A stretch of DNA of 64,000 bases, taken from positions 11,780,286 to 11,844,285 of the forward strand of contig JAGGNK010003335.1 of assembly GCA_017590115.1 (NCBI GenBank), written 5' to 3'. Every line of letters begins with the position of its first letter. Position 1 is the stretch's first letter. The translations under genes and the position numbers were made by a program. The DNA comes from Montifringilla adamsi (Eukaryota > Chordata > Aves > Passeriformes > Passeridae). The notes beneath the pieces are model-generated. The model was not told where the DNA came from. It made no database searches and saw only the letters and a program-made list of their open reading frames with translations. Shown here in pieces: positions 9,090-20,539 of the stretch.

Positions 9090-11740
9090 TGACCATCAGC
9101 AGCTTTATAGCTCTCAGCAACTTTCCTCCACCTCCAAAAATACATGTGGCCCCCCTGCCATAAAAATTAATGATGCGCTCAGCCTTCAAGGTAGAGAACC
9201 TTTGCAAGGGGGAAAGACCCAGGCTCTTCAACAGAGGACAAGACAAAATATTTCAGGCAAACCCTTGGGTGCCTGCTCAGTCCAAACCAAGCTCTTCCTC
9301 ATAACAGGTGCTGAGCTGCTCCACTGCAGGATGCTTGTGATAGAAGCAATGAGGACAATGTTCTTCACAGATACGATTCAAGAACATCTCCAAGTCACTA
9401 AAGTGTTTTTAAAACTCTGTGATGTAAACTTGTTTATTATACTAAAATCACATGTTTAACCTCTCGGGAAAAGTCCAGAGAAGGGATCCCTCTGTCACAT
9501 GGCACAAAATGTGGTGGAGGCAAAGGGATAGTTGACATCCACAAACACTCAAGAGAGTTTCGGGCTGAATTCCCTCCAGCCCTGCCTCTGCTCTGCTGAG
9601 AAAGGAAGAAAGCATCACTGTGCAGCACAGAGCTGCCTTCACCATGGTTAGCTCCTCGCCCACACACAGAGTAACCGTGGGTCATTGAGGAGGCAGGATT
9701 TCAGCCTCAATGCAAACACGAGATGTGGACCAAGAAAATGTCCTACGGGGGTTTTTTTTCCCATGTGATTATAGGCACATTGAGATTCTCTGAGAAAAAT
9801 GACACCCTGTTTAGTCACTACAGGAAGGAAAGCACCACTAGAAGCAGCATCACTGGGGTGTCCAAACTACATTTTCAAAGGCACAAGTTTAGTCATTTGT
9901 AGGTGACTTCCAGCATATTAGTGTGCTCATATGAGTGGATCCACCTCTGTGGCAAAAATCAAAGACCACCAATTCTGGTTCTATTCTTTCCCTAGCTTAT
10001 ATTTGACCAGTAGCAGTCTCAAATGCAACCTCACATCATGTGCTGTAACTCAAGAGATGATGACAATCATGGGAAGAGGCTCAGTACAAATTCTCAGCGC
10101 TCATTCCATCCCAATCCATGCCTGTACCCTCCTGAAAAGTGCCTGATTTGTATTAGCAACATTTCAAAATGACAATACTGAGGTGGACATGGAAAAGTAA
10201 ATACCACAAAGAGATCACAGATCAGGATACCAGTAACTAGAGGCTTTCTGTGGCAGCACTCGATAGCAGCCAGTAAATACATCCCAGATGTGAGGTATAA
10301 TGACATTTCTGAAAGGCAGTTGATGTATGTGTGCACCCAGACATCCCTACCCAGAATGACTGTCAATGTGATGATTTCCAGAGAACTTCTGAGATGCCAT
10401 AAGATCACTGTACAGCCAGTGGACAGCAAATTAAACATGTGACATGGCAGCAAAATGATCAGTGAGTTGGAGCCAGATGTACGAAGGTGGCTTGTGATGA
10501 TCAAATGGCACTGGTGGGGATGCACCTACAGCTCTGTGTTTTCCAGACAGAAAGATTAGACAAGAAATATTGGCAAATTACTGGGAGATAAGAGAAAAGT
10601 GACAAAAATTTTCAGTGACATTCAAGGGAAAAATAGATAAAGTAAAGTACCAGATAAGCCACAGACTCGTAGGCATGCATTTATTTTCTGGTGATAATAA
10701 TTGAATTTTTAGGCTTCTTTTACAATTAAAAAAAAATAAAATGCAACCATAAAGCAGCAGTTTCACGAGGACGGTAGAATCAATAAATGAACTCTTAGGC
10801 AGCAGTGGAGCTGCACAGAGAAGTTCTCAGAGAAAGGCTGCAATATGTTTATCCTTATCTGACTGCAGTCCAGTGGATGTGCAGCACTGCAGAGCTGACA
10901 CATCCTGCAGTCTTGCTCTCAGGATGGACACTGCCCACATCCCAGCTTTGGAAAGATGTAGCCCACACTCCTTGTCCCTCAGTCGTCAAGATTAAAGACC
11001 CGTAGAAGCATTCTGCTGTCATTCCTCCCCTTGCCCATAGGAAATCAATGAGTGTTGAGGTTTTATTCTGACATACACATAGAAAATACCTGTGCTATGG
11101 ACACAGAAACACAGGCAAGGCACAGAATTGCCTCACGGTTGAGCCACAGTCCTGCTGAAGTCAGGTGACTGCCAGCACTCATTCAACACGCTCCAGATAC
11201 TCAAAATGCAGGTCAGGGACAGAGTCTCAAGTGATCAGTGATAGGTTTTCAGCAGCACATTTTACACTGACAAATGAAAGTTTCTCTGCAGTGTCCCTTC
11301 TTATAAATATTTCTACAAAATTTTTATGCACCTTCAATAGAAAGTAGAACTTCAAAGCAAAAAAGAGGACTCTAAGAGAGTCGAGGACTCCGGTCCAAAA
11401 TATTTAAAACCTGAACTCAAATCCTTGATCTTTTGCAAAGACTAGAAAATTAAATGGGAAAGCTTCACATTTTTTGCAGACTGGAGTTCTTGGTTTTCAG
11501 TCAGCACTACTGAACCCTTACAGCAGAGTTCAGCTTCCCAGGGACCTCTGGAACCAATAATTCCCCAATTCCTGTTGAAACTCTTATGACCCCCTACCGT
11601 ATCAGAGATAGGCTCAAAACCACACAGCTTTCAAATGACTGTGGTGCCAGGCATGGCCAGTAAGTTTTTCTTGCTGCCCACACCCACCCATGCAGACAAT
11701 GTCACAGTCCAGTCCCAGGCCACACCAGTGCATGGCTGGC
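9090..11740. other. Gene-free sequence
   Basis: A 143-codon minus-strand frame (10094-10525) and a 129-codon plus-strand frame (9070-9459) are the largest here. Both have unlikely compositions for folded proteins, no domain match, and no splice or promoter context. Treated as chance. Confidence 0.55.
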
Positions 11741-11744
11741 TCCC

Positions 11745-11960
11745 ATTTAATTGCTTCATGTCTTGATTTCCTGTTCTTCACTTTCGCGATTTATTTTCTC
11801 TCAGCTTCCTGCCATGTGTTCTCAGCTTGCAAATGACAGGATGCCATTTGCATTCACAAACTACCAGGAGATTTTTACTGAACTGTTAAAGTTACATCAT
11901 TGGACATTGTTTTGCCATTATCAGCACCGGGCTGACATGCAAAGCTGAAGCTTATAAGAC
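11745..11960. promoter_or_regulatory. Candidate conserved non-coding element
   Basis: A compact block with CpG-containing TTTCGCGATTTA, SOX-like words (GACATTGTTTTG), GATA-like TTATCAG and GCACCGGGC. No homopolymers. Weak evidence, based on composition only. Confidence 0.3.
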
Positions 11961-11964
11961 AAGA

Positions 11965-12755
11965 TGCTGTTCATCCCTTTCTTGCATTTGTTTCCATGTT
12001 GGAAAAGCCAGTCCACAGGCCAGGAATACAGGATTTAATCTGGCTATTAAAGGACAGCAACACAAAAAATTCAAAATACTCTAGATGAGAAAAGTTTTCA
12101 AATATGAATCATATGTTATTATGCATTCAGTATATGTTTTATTCTTTATTAATTTTTTCAAACTTCAAGATCTGTATTGCACCTATATTGTAACCAGGGT
12201 GCACAATTGCCACTTATATTAACCTTACCATATGTAAGACAAAGAAAAATGTATTAATAGCTTCTATTGATTATCTACTTAATGCAGCTGTGTTACTAAT
12301 CCCCACACCCCAGGTTCCAAATGTACTGTGCAAACAGTCCATAATAAGGTGGTTTTAAAAACTAGGGAAAGCTTGCAGGAGGACTCTTCTAATATTAAAT
12401 AACAATTTCCAAAATTCTTTTCTGAACTACAAGGAATAGAAGCTCTTTTGTAAATAAGGATTGGTAACACTGCAACCAAACATCTTTGTTGTGCTTTAAC
12501 AAAAAGTAGACTTTATTTTAAACTGAACATTCAGTGCAGACTAAAGGTGTTCTCTCTGACAGAGGGCACCAAAAGTAAGAACCTAGCATTTTAAAATAGT
12601 TCTTACAATTACAGGTCATGCTTTAGTAGCTTGAAATGCCTTATTTGTATAATTTCTCCTTCTGGGTGAACACAATTTTAAAAGGAAATGAAGCATTGTA
12701 ATATAAACTACCACCTATATATACCTTGTGTTCACATTATAAATATTATCAGATG
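11965..12755. other. Gene-free AT-rich sequence
   Basis: Unremarkable AT-rich sequence with no recognised element. Confidence 0.6.
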
Positions 12756-12756
12756 C

Positions 12757-12776
12757 AAAAAAAAAAAAAAAAAAAA
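12757..12776 (+). repeat. Poly-A tract (20 bases)
   Basis: Uninterrupted A20 with no recognisable retroposon body. Confidence 0.95.
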
Positions 12777-12974
12777 GGCAGCCAATGCTGTTGCAAAGGA
12801 AGAAGACTTTTTTGTTTCAGTCTTTCTTGATCTTTTGTTGTGAGTCTCCCTTTGATTGACAGGTGGCATTCTTGTCTTTATGGATGGAGAAGCAAAGCCC
12901 TTGATGGTTATCGACATGAGGAAATGTCATGTGTGACTGTGTTTCAGCAGGACCTTTTCCCCCCTCATTTTCTG

Positions 12975-13120
12975 CTCCTTCCCCTCACTTAATTTAGTAT
13001 ATTTAATGCCAAAAAGTCTCTCAAATATGAATTTATAATCCAAACACTAATTGCAGTCAGGAGCCCAAGCCTGACATTTAATTGCCTTTTGGTATTAAAA
13101 GTCACATTTGCAACAAGTGT
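12975..13120. promoter_or_regulatory. Candidate conserved non-coding element (weak)
   Basis: AT-rich block with CTTAATTTAG, ACTAATTGCAG and TTTAATTGCC homeodomain-type words within 120 bases. Could be chance in such AT-rich sequence. Confidence 0.25.
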
Positions 13121-13129
13121 CCTTACAAG

Positions 13130-13895
13130 GTAAAGTTGACCAAGTTCCCTTTTTCTTTGCCCCTACGCAATCTAAACTCTCCTTGGGCTCAAACCTTCAT
13201 GCTGACGGTGGAAATGTGCTGTTGGAGGATCAGAGAGCTCCATAGCAGCACGTCATTGTAAATTACACCTGGGAGTCACTCACTCAGAAACATGAAGTGG
13301 GTGGGAGAAGCAGAGCAGGGATGGCACAGCAACACAAGGGTGATTCACCCCCATGAGGGGCTCAGAGCCATTCCTGGCAAAGAGGGCACCACCCCCATTT
13401 GTGTCCAAAATAACTGCGTGACACTCCACCAGCACGAGGCCTGACCCAGTGTGGGGGAGAGTGCAGGGGCTGAGGGAATTGTGCTCCCCATGAGCCCAGG
13501 TTTGGCTGTGGGAGTCTTTGTGGTGCATCACACAGTGGCACTGACCAACACGTGCCATTAGCCCACCCACAGCATAGCAGCAACATGGACCATCCTACCC
13601 TGGCCCTAAAGGACACTGCTGCCCTCCACACTACCCCCAGTTCTGCCCTGTACAATATTCCATGTTAAAAACCCCACTGTTCATGCCCTGCACAGGCTTC
13701 AGACTACCTCTAACACTTATTCCTCTCCCCCTCATGCACCCTTCCACCTCACTTTGTCATGTCTGAAATCAATTTTTTCTCCTCCGTCTCAGGCAGGGAT
13801 CATATCTTTATCTGCATTGTGAAGTGCCCAAACAGCATAAAAATTGTATCTTTGGTGATGTCAAATAATAAATAATAACAATAGGGCAGACTGGG
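13130..13895. other. Gene-free sequence
   Basis: Moderately GC-rich at 13,280-13,660, which leaves two minus-strand frames (96 and 97 codons) open in parallel. Parallel openness argues against coding. Confidence 0.55.
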
Positions 13896-13899
13896 AATA

Positions 13900-14020
13900 C
13901 TTTGTCTGGGATAATGCATCCATGCTCTCTCTTCCATGACCCTAATCTATCTGCATAAATTTCCAACATGTTTTATATGCATTATGCTAACATTTTGACC
14001 ACTAACCACAGGGTGAAGAA
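13900..14020. promoter_or_regulatory. Candidate conserved non-coding element (weak)
   Basis: Words include GGGATAATGCATCC, TGCATAAATTT, TATGCATTATG and a RUNX-like AACCACAG. Compositional evidence only. Confidence 0.25.
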
Positions 14021-14024
14021 ATAT

Positions 14025-14995
14025 GACATAGGAGCTGGTTTTCTGCAGTCAAAATTAGGTATCTCTAATTAAAAAATAAAGAACAGGAAACTACTCCCCA
14101 AAACACATGTCACTTGACTGGACCTACATTCCATCCCAGGCCTGATTGTACTTGCACTTGTTACTCCATGAATGGCTCGTGTCTTGCAGCAAGCAGATCT
14201 GAGGCAAGTGAACGACCCTTCCTCCTGACACTTTTGCATTAAGATCTCCAGAGAGAGGTAAATTTTCAGTTATTTTCAAATTATAACCCTGTATCTTGCT
14301 TCTATGTTATGAGCAGCGTTTTGGGGTCTGATGCCTCTATTGAGCACTAAAATAAGAGACCAGGCCTTCACACCAGGCAGCAGGAGCTGTGCAAAGACAT
14401 CTTGGATCTCAAGTTAATGTTTCACTGAATCGCATCACCCCAGCTGCAGAGCAGATGCTGCAGGTGGTACCCACAGTACCTGTCAAAGTTCCTAAACACA
14501 ACCAACCCTTCCTCCCCATCTCTTTGCCATATATCTCCTGACTTTTTAATCCACGTGCTTTCAGGCACGCACAGGGCAAATTCTTCGCCCAGAGGACTGG
14601 ATAAAGAATACCCAAGTAATTATATTACTTCTCTGCCTTTACGTTCAATCTCACAAATGCAAAAAGAACATCTGAGGAGAGTCTGCCTGGCCTCCTCTTC
14701 TTCTCCATAGCAGGAGTACAAAAAAGCAAGTTCAGAGTCAGATTTACACAGTCTCAGCCCAGCCTTGTCTGCAGTTACAAGTTTTGCTACTGAAGAATGC
14801 CAGAATTCTCTAAGCAGCAAAACAAAGAGGGAGAGAGACCTGAGCCAGTTCTGAAACAATTACATTACTTCAATTGAAGGAGTACTTGGGAAGACAATCA
14901 CATGTGGGATGCATGAGCATTCCTATTTCTTCTAGTTAAGTACTCCTGCTTTTCCCTCATCTTGTCACTGAATGCATTTCTACCCCTTTATAGCC
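14025..14995. other. Gene-free sequence
   Basis: No recognisable gene or repeat. Minus-strand frames of 68 and 79 codons are adjacent but show no exon features. Confidence 0.55.
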
Positions 14996-14999
14996 AGCC

Positions 15000-15150
15000 A
15001 AGCTATAAAATTCAGCATGAGCTTGAAGTATACTACATGCTAATTTTGTATTGCCCTAATAATGCTCAGATTTACTGGGATCTATTCTCTCACTGATGCA
15101 TATTTGTAAGTACTATTAACGTTAATGGGAGTTACCAACTAATTAGAAAG
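15000..15150. promoter_or_regulatory. Candidate conserved non-coding element (weak)
   Basis: Contains CATGCTAATTTTG, a palindrome-like ATTAACGTTAAT and an ACTAATTAGAAA homeodomain site within 130 bases. Confidence 0.3.
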
Positions 15151-15301
15151 GAGAACAAAATCTAGGCTATAGGATGCAAATTAGAGTAGTGGCTGTGTCA
15201 CTTATCTTCCCGCTGAGGAATTACAGAGTAGAGCAATATCAAGGACAGTGACTCTAAATTCTGTTGATTATTTGCCTTACACTTTACACCCTTGAACCCA
15301 C

Positions 15302-15321
15302 AACAAAACAAAACAAAACAC
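15302..15321. repeat. (AAAAC)n short tandem repeat
   Basis: About three and a half AAAAC units. Confidence 0.9.
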
Positions 15322-15529
15322 TCGAAGGGAAATATCCAGCCAGGTTATTAAAGGCTATTGCATAATCATAAAAATCTCTAAGCTAGTCCTCAAACTGACA
15401 GAAAGACCTGAAAAGTCCTAATCTAAAGACACTCAGCAGAGAACTATTGCAAGGTGTAGCTAACAATTAATATTTTTAACAAGCTGGTCAAGAGAGTGTA
15501 GCTCAGTGAGTCTGTGTATTAAAAGGGCA

Positions 15530-15990
15530 TTGTTAGCAGACTGCTTGGCTTTTATGAGGTGAAACAATCCAAACCTACTTCAGTGCATGGAGTGGTTTGG
15601 AGAGGTTTTATTTTCATCCTTAAAGTCCAGGGTGGCTTTGGCATAATAAAGGTCATATCTCCTAATCATGGTAATGTTCACACACAGCAATATGAGCTCA
15701 TTGCAGAGAGCTCCAGCACTCAGAAATCCCCGGTTAGAAGGTGTCACCGATTAAACTATCGCATTTCAAAGGCTTCCATACAGTAAATAGGAAAGAAAAG
15801 AAGAAAAGGAACCGTGGCCTTTTGTTATTCAAAAAGCTACGGAGAGCGATAATTAACCCATTTTTGTTGAGAAATCATTTGGACAAAAGTCAAGGGATTG
15901 CCACCCTGTCAATTGTTAAGTCTAGATAAGGACATTATATTCCACTGTACAAAGAGTGACTGAAGATAGTGAATAGAAAGTAGGCCACTA
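15530..15990. promoter_or_regulatory. Candidate conserved non-coding element
   Basis: A long block with many retained CpGs (CCCCGG, CACCGATT, ATCGCATT, AACCGTGG, ACGGAGAGCG) in AT-rich sequence. Motifs include GCGATAATTAACC, a SOX-like TCAATTGTT and GGACAAAAG. A small purine stretch lies at 15,789-15,812. Overlapping 75- and 62-codon frames have no recognisable protein features. CpG retention and motif density suggest constraint. Confidence 0.45.
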
Positions 15991-16097
15991 CTATGACTTT
16001 CCCTAGTCCATCGAAAAAGAGGTCTATTTTTTTCCACAAAAGAGGTAATGTAGTAAAAAATTCTCTTCCTACATTAAAAACATAACTACAGTGCTTG

Positions 16098-16112
16098 TTT
16101 TTTTTTTTTTTT
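16098..16112 (-). repeat. Poly-T run
   Basis: T15 at the left edge of the next candidate element. Confidence 0.9.
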
Positions 16113-16114
16113 GC

Positions 16115-16345
16115 ATTTTGTTAAATATTCAAAGGTACCATGCAATTAGCATGTCATTAATGAATAATTAATTACTGCTAAAACAGCCTTCTGATTTTTT
16201 TGCAACTAAATTATTTAAAGAGCAAATATAACAATGGAATGCAGCTCCCCCTTTTCCTTAACTCTCTATTTTCATCAGTACATTCGTTTGGAGATGAATT
16301 GGGGATTATTAACTAAGAGGAAAATTATATTTTGGAACACGAAAA
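16115..16345. promoter_or_regulatory. Candidate enhancer with overlapping TAATTA sites
   Basis: TAATTAATTA at 16165-16174 holds two overlapping TAATTA homeodomain cores. It is preceded by CAATTAGC and CATTAATGAAT and followed by TTATTTAAAG and GGGGATTATTAAC. There is little simple repeat except a short T-run. The look is that of a conserved homeobox-responsive element. Confidence 0.4.
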
Positions 16346-16349
16346 GATT

Positions 16350-16785
16350 CCACTTTCCCTTCCTGTTTCTCTGCCCTCACACCCTCAAAGGAATCTGAAG
16401 ACAAAAAATTATGTAGATTCCAAGCAATCCTAGTAAGGACTACGAGTTTAAATATCCGAGATGTGCTTCAAAACCCAAGATTTGTACATTTCCTGGAAAA
16501 CAAAAAAAAAAAAAAATCAAACAAACAAAAACCTTGAAAATGTTGAAAACTAATCCTGCCAGCACTTTGCAGCAGTGAACCCCAAGTCTGAGCAAGTGCA
16601 GTGTATTTTTGTGGATCATTTGTCACTGGCTCTAATGACAGTTACTTTATTATTAAAATCTACCCCACTATACAGCCAAGAGCTAAAGAGAAAGTAATTT
16701 GTTGCCACTTGCAGATATACATCAGTAGTAAGACGTTAGTTTATATTTATAAGCTGCACATCTGTGAATCAGTTGGCCTACCCAT
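16350..16785. other. Gene-free sequence with an A-run
   Basis: Unremarkable. Includes A15 at 16502-16516. A 63-codon frame near 16,601 shows nothing recognisable. Confidence 0.6.
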
Positions 16786-16789
16786 CTGT

Positions 16790-16990
16790 TAGCTGCACCA
16801 GTAAACAGGGAGTCTGTGCGCCGCAGATCCCTGCATCCATCACAAATTCCTTCTTTAATTGTATGTTTATGCAACAAACCTCCACTTAAGTGTATTTGAG
16901 AATGTTTTGAACAGTGATAATTAGTTTTTATGACTCAATGCTACTCTTCCTAACACTGATTCAACACTATTATTTTAATAGAGACAGCAC
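16790..16990. promoter_or_regulatory. Candidate conserved non-coding element
   Basis: A CpG-containing GTGCGCCGCAGAT precedes CATCACAAATTCC, TTTAATTGTATG and TTTATGCAAC. GC- and AT-rich words are closely mixed without repeats. Possible HOX/CDX-type and octamer-like words are present. Confidence 0.35.
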
Positions 16991-17459
16991 TTTTCTCTGA
17001 CAATGTCAAAGCAGGTTTTTTTTTTTTCTCCATGGAGCAGAATTTGTCCCTACAAAATACTCTGGAAAAACAAATCTCTTTCCGGTGTTCCCAAGCTACC
17101 ATTACAGCATGCAACTGTGATTCTTCATCTTTTCATAAACTTTTCTGTTAGAAGTTGGTCCCTGAAATAAAATACATTAAAAGCTATCAGCCCACCACAA
17201 AAAGTTGCAAAAGAGCTTGGATTGCACTGGGCTGGATAACAGGGCTTGAATTGTAATGTTGGACACATAATTATTGAGACACACCTTGTGAGACAAGGAG
17301 ACCACTCACCTGTTTAAACTTAAAATCCCTGCTTACATATATTGATTCCAAGGTCTGTTTAATTTCCAAGCAGATTTATGTTTGGGTACCTCACCTAATT
17401 TCTGTAAACAAAAAGCTAATGGAGAAGAAAAAAAAAAAGAGCCATAAAGTTGTACCTTT

Positions 17460-17620
17460 TACTGTATCTCACTTTACTCAGGAAATATTGCATGCACATT
17501 TTTGCATAATAGGGGATTTTCACAGTGGTTTTTTTGTAATGGCTTTGCAGTGAAGTTGTGTACAATATGATGTTCAACTTCATAAAGCATTTAGTTACAG
17601 CACTGAGTTTGTTTGAGGAA
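17460..17620. promoter_or_regulatory. Candidate conserved non-coding element (weak)
   Basis: Contains ATTGCATGCACATTTTTGCA, an imperfect palindromic array of TGCA words, and TTGTGTACAATATG. Only compositional support. Confidence 0.25.
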
Positions 17621-17822
17621 CTGAAAGCACACTTATCTATGTATCATTGTGCTGATGCAAATGGCAAAATTTTCCACATGATTAAACATCATTTTCTCAG
17701 GGTATTCTGTGTCCAACTGCCTGCTACTCGGTAAATGTTTAGATCAATGCACAGTTGATTCCAAGCCTTGCAAGCCTAAAATCCTCTCATACCTAAATAA
17801 ACACACAGGTTTACTCAAGGCC

Positions 17823-17890
17823 AAAAAAAAAAAAAAAAATAAGTACCTGGGCAGGATCTGGAAGGAATAAGCTGGGTTAAAAAAAAAAAA
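17823..17890 (+). repeat. Two poly-A runs
   Basis: A17 at 17823-17839 and a second A-run ending at 17890, separated by about 40 ordinary bases. No SINE body recognised. Confidence 0.9.
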
Positions 17891-17899
17891 TAAAAAATC

Positions 17900-19285
17900 T
17901 AATTTAAAAAAACCACACATACACTTGAGATAAAACTTTAAAACTTTAAACAACGGGTTAGGTTTATGTGTATCTCTATTTACTCCTTACGAGGAAAGGG
18001 CTTCTCTTAGGGATTCTTGGAGCAGAAAGTGCCACCAGTGAATGGTGGAGCCCTGCAGAAAGTGCCATTGACTGACAGCAGTGACGCCCACTGGCACCGC
18101 CAGCCCCAGGAGCTGCCAGGAGCTCCCCTGGAGTTGGTCTTCAGCCACCAAGCTGCTCACAAGTCCAGCATCTGTTCTTTGCTTAACATGACTGGGAGCC
18201 GTATGGACACAGTCCTCCTCTCTCATTCCTGGGGGCAGATGCCAGCGTGGTCTTATGTCACTTCCAAGAGAAAAAGCCCTGACCTACACAGTGGCCATCA
18301 GACAAACCAGGATCTTAAGGAACAGCAGGCTTGGCAAACCATGATAACAATTTTTAGAGCATGTGGCAGCCCAAAGAGAAATTTCCCTCGGTAAGTATTG
18401 TGATTTTGTGTCATTACAGATATGCGGAAAAGCCAGTTAGAAATAAACTTACTGAGGATATGCAAAAGTGAAGAGTGCAAAAAGAAGCAATCACTCTGTT
18501 CTCATCCCTTAAATCCCCTGCTCCCAAACCCACCAGACCCACACAGCACCAGTTAGCCTTGGCAGGGAGCTGCAGCTCAGTGCTAAAAGTCACACAGTCC
18601 CCAGCTTCTCTATGAAACTGATGACAAGGGCATCAAATTGATGCTTCTGCCAGAACTGGCCAGAGTACAAAATCTCATTCCTGAGCAGATGTCAGGTAGG
18701 GCGAACATTCAATCTCCACAAGGCTTGGACAAAAATGTAGGACAGCAGCACAGAGGTGAAAGAGGTTTGGTGAAAAGAACAGATCCAAGTCTCCAGCCAA
18801 AATATTTCAAAGCAACTTCTGCCGAGAAGACACAATCAACAATTCCAGTGAGAAAGAATGTCGGCTTCAGCACACACAAAAAACCTTCCACTAACATCTC
18901 CCAAATGGAAAAGATATTATAAACAACATTCACCTCACTCTCCTCCCTCCCTGTCACAGAAATGACCATGATTCTTTACTACATACCTTCAAAAACAGTC
19001 CTTTGCAGATGAAAAGAAATAAAATCTAACCTTAAGAAGTACATTCAGAGACCCCCTTTATGCCACCGCTCTGTGTTATGGAAAAATGAAGGTAAAAATC
19101 TGTTGAAAAACATTTCCCTGCTGTATTGTGATTGACATCTGACAGTGCTCAGTGGTGTCCTAACTTGGATGAATTTAAATGACAAGCTTTCCTTTATAAG
19201 TAACAGAGCTCCTTTTACAATAGAACAGCACGATTACTTCATGGAAAGGAAAAAAAGGAAGAATCAAAGTTTTTCTTCAAATCCC
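17900..19285. other. Gene-free sequence
   Basis: A 125-codon plus-strand frame (18017-18394) with an antisense open partner and a 94-codon frame (18638-18922) are present. Neither shows protein features I recognise. Confidence 0.55.
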
Positions 19286-19289
19286 TGGG

Positions 19290-19620
19290 GGCACCCCTGA
19301 CCTGTCACCAGGCTACGACCTTCCCTCGTTAATCTATGCAAATCGGATGACTCTAATTTGTGGCGCCGATTGCTTTGCCACACCTTTAAATTCAGAGATC
19401 AGCTACGGGATGATGGCTACATCACACAGAGTTCAGATCACCTTCATGTTGCCAACATTTTTAATGCCACGGCAGATGACTTCCCCACCATTCTGGGACA
19501 AGGCAGTCCAGGCAGCCCTCCAGACTACTTTTTGATTAACATCGAGACAAAATGCAGTGGTGTTTTGCCTCCTCGTTTGTGATTAGCAGCATTGCTGCTG
19601 TAAGCATTCCTAAGCTAGAA
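19290..19620. promoter_or_regulatory. Strong conserved-looking element with an octamer site
   Basis: GC content rises sharply against the flanks, CpGs are frequent (TCGG, GGCGCCG, ACGG, ATCGAG), and a perfect POU octamer ATGCAAAT lies at 19336-19343. No repeats occur inside. One plus-strand frame stays open for 93 codons (19301 to the stop at 19580-19582) and another for 62 (19347-19535). The 93-codon frame has a mixed, globular-like composition, but I do not recognise it, and no convincing splice-acceptor and donor pair brackets it. A deeply conserved enhancer is favoured. An unrecognised exon is the alternative. Confidence 0.5.
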
Positions 19621-19711
19621 CCCCTGGGAAGAGTATCAGATCCCAGGTCAAGGCACAGACTGCCAATATCACGGCTTCCCTAACAGTCACCCAATCGCTT
19701 TTATGGACATG

Positions 19712-19740
<29 letters not shown>
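19712..19740 (+). repeat. Poly-A tract (29 bases)
   Basis: A29 followed by GGAGGG and A8. Isolated homopolymer about 100 bases downstream of the conserved-looking element. Confidence 0.95.
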
Positions 19741-19742
<2 letters not shown>

Positions 19743-19759
19743 AGGGAAAAAAAAGGTAT

Positions 19760-20250
19760 TCACTGTAATAAGCACCGGTTCCAACTGAGAGATATTATGT
19801 CAAACTCTAAGGCCTGTTTCAAAACTTTCCCCATTCACGTAACTTAATACACTTTGTAAGCCAAAGAGGGCAATATCACAGAAGATGCTCTATGTTCACC
19901 TTCACGTCACACAAAGACCATGGAAGCTATTTTGTCTGGGTTCAGTCTAGTATGGGGGTTAAACTTTTTGCTTTAAATTGGGTCCTCAACAAGGATACAC
20001 TATTTTTTTATTTAACCCTAGCCTAACTTATTTTATCCCTAGCTTTATCCCTTTTCTGCAGCGAAACTTTTGCCTTCATGGTGCTTAAAAAGTGGAGATT
20101 TTCATTTATACTAGAAAATGTGTTAGTTATTTCTGTTATCCACATACACATCTTTCCGTTCAGAAAGTTGAGAAGCCCATTTTCCTGAAAAGCCAAAAGC
20201 ACATGGGAGTATAATTAATAGCAAAACATTCCAAGAATTTAATCCGTGCC
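19760..20250. other. Gene-free AT-rich sequence
   Basis: Nothing recognised. Confidence 0.6.
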
Positions 20251-20254
20251 CTAT

Positions 20255-20530
20255 GTGATCAACCTAACAACACACTCTGAGCAATGATCTTATTTGCTCA
20301 TGACTTGCAACCCTGACAATGCTCAAACCTGTTAACCATCTTTTCAAACAAACTCTGAAGGCTGCCAGTTGTGACAGATTTGGACCAGTGTTGATGGTAA
20401 CATGGGAGTTAGTTAAAGTGATTTGATAAGCTTGGAGCAGCTTGAGGGGCGGCGTCATTCCAAATAAGTAAACAACGTTGTCAACAACATAGCCCATCAA
20501 TAAATGCAGCCTCTATCTCACACAGTCATT
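20255..20530. promoter_or_regulatory. Candidate enhancer with a SOX-type palindrome
   Basis: The element contains ACAACGTTGT at 20472-20481, a perfect 10-base palindrome that joins two ACAA SOX half-sites head to head. It is followed at once by CAACAACAT. Other words are GATTTGATAAGC, GGGGCGGCGTCATTCC (CRE-like end) and ATCAATAAATGCA. CpGs are retained inside AT-rich sequence and no simple repeat is present. Confidence 0.45.
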
Positions 20531-20539
20531 ATTAAAATT

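Noticed and set aside
10094..10525. 143-codon minus-strand frame resembling a hydrophobic protein
   Set aside because: The hydrophobic, Leu/Ile/Cys-rich reading briefly suggested a membrane protein, but no family motif, intron signal or retro-copy feature is visible.
15497..15560. tRNA-like box A (tgtagctcagtgag)
   Set aside because: No box B (GGTTCGAATCC-like) follows at the right distance and no cloverleaf stems can be drawn.
20000..20055. Mitochondrial insertion (taaccctagccta-like words)
   Set aside because: Only short pyrimidine-rich words resemble mitochondrial sequence. No gene order or tRNA is recognisable.
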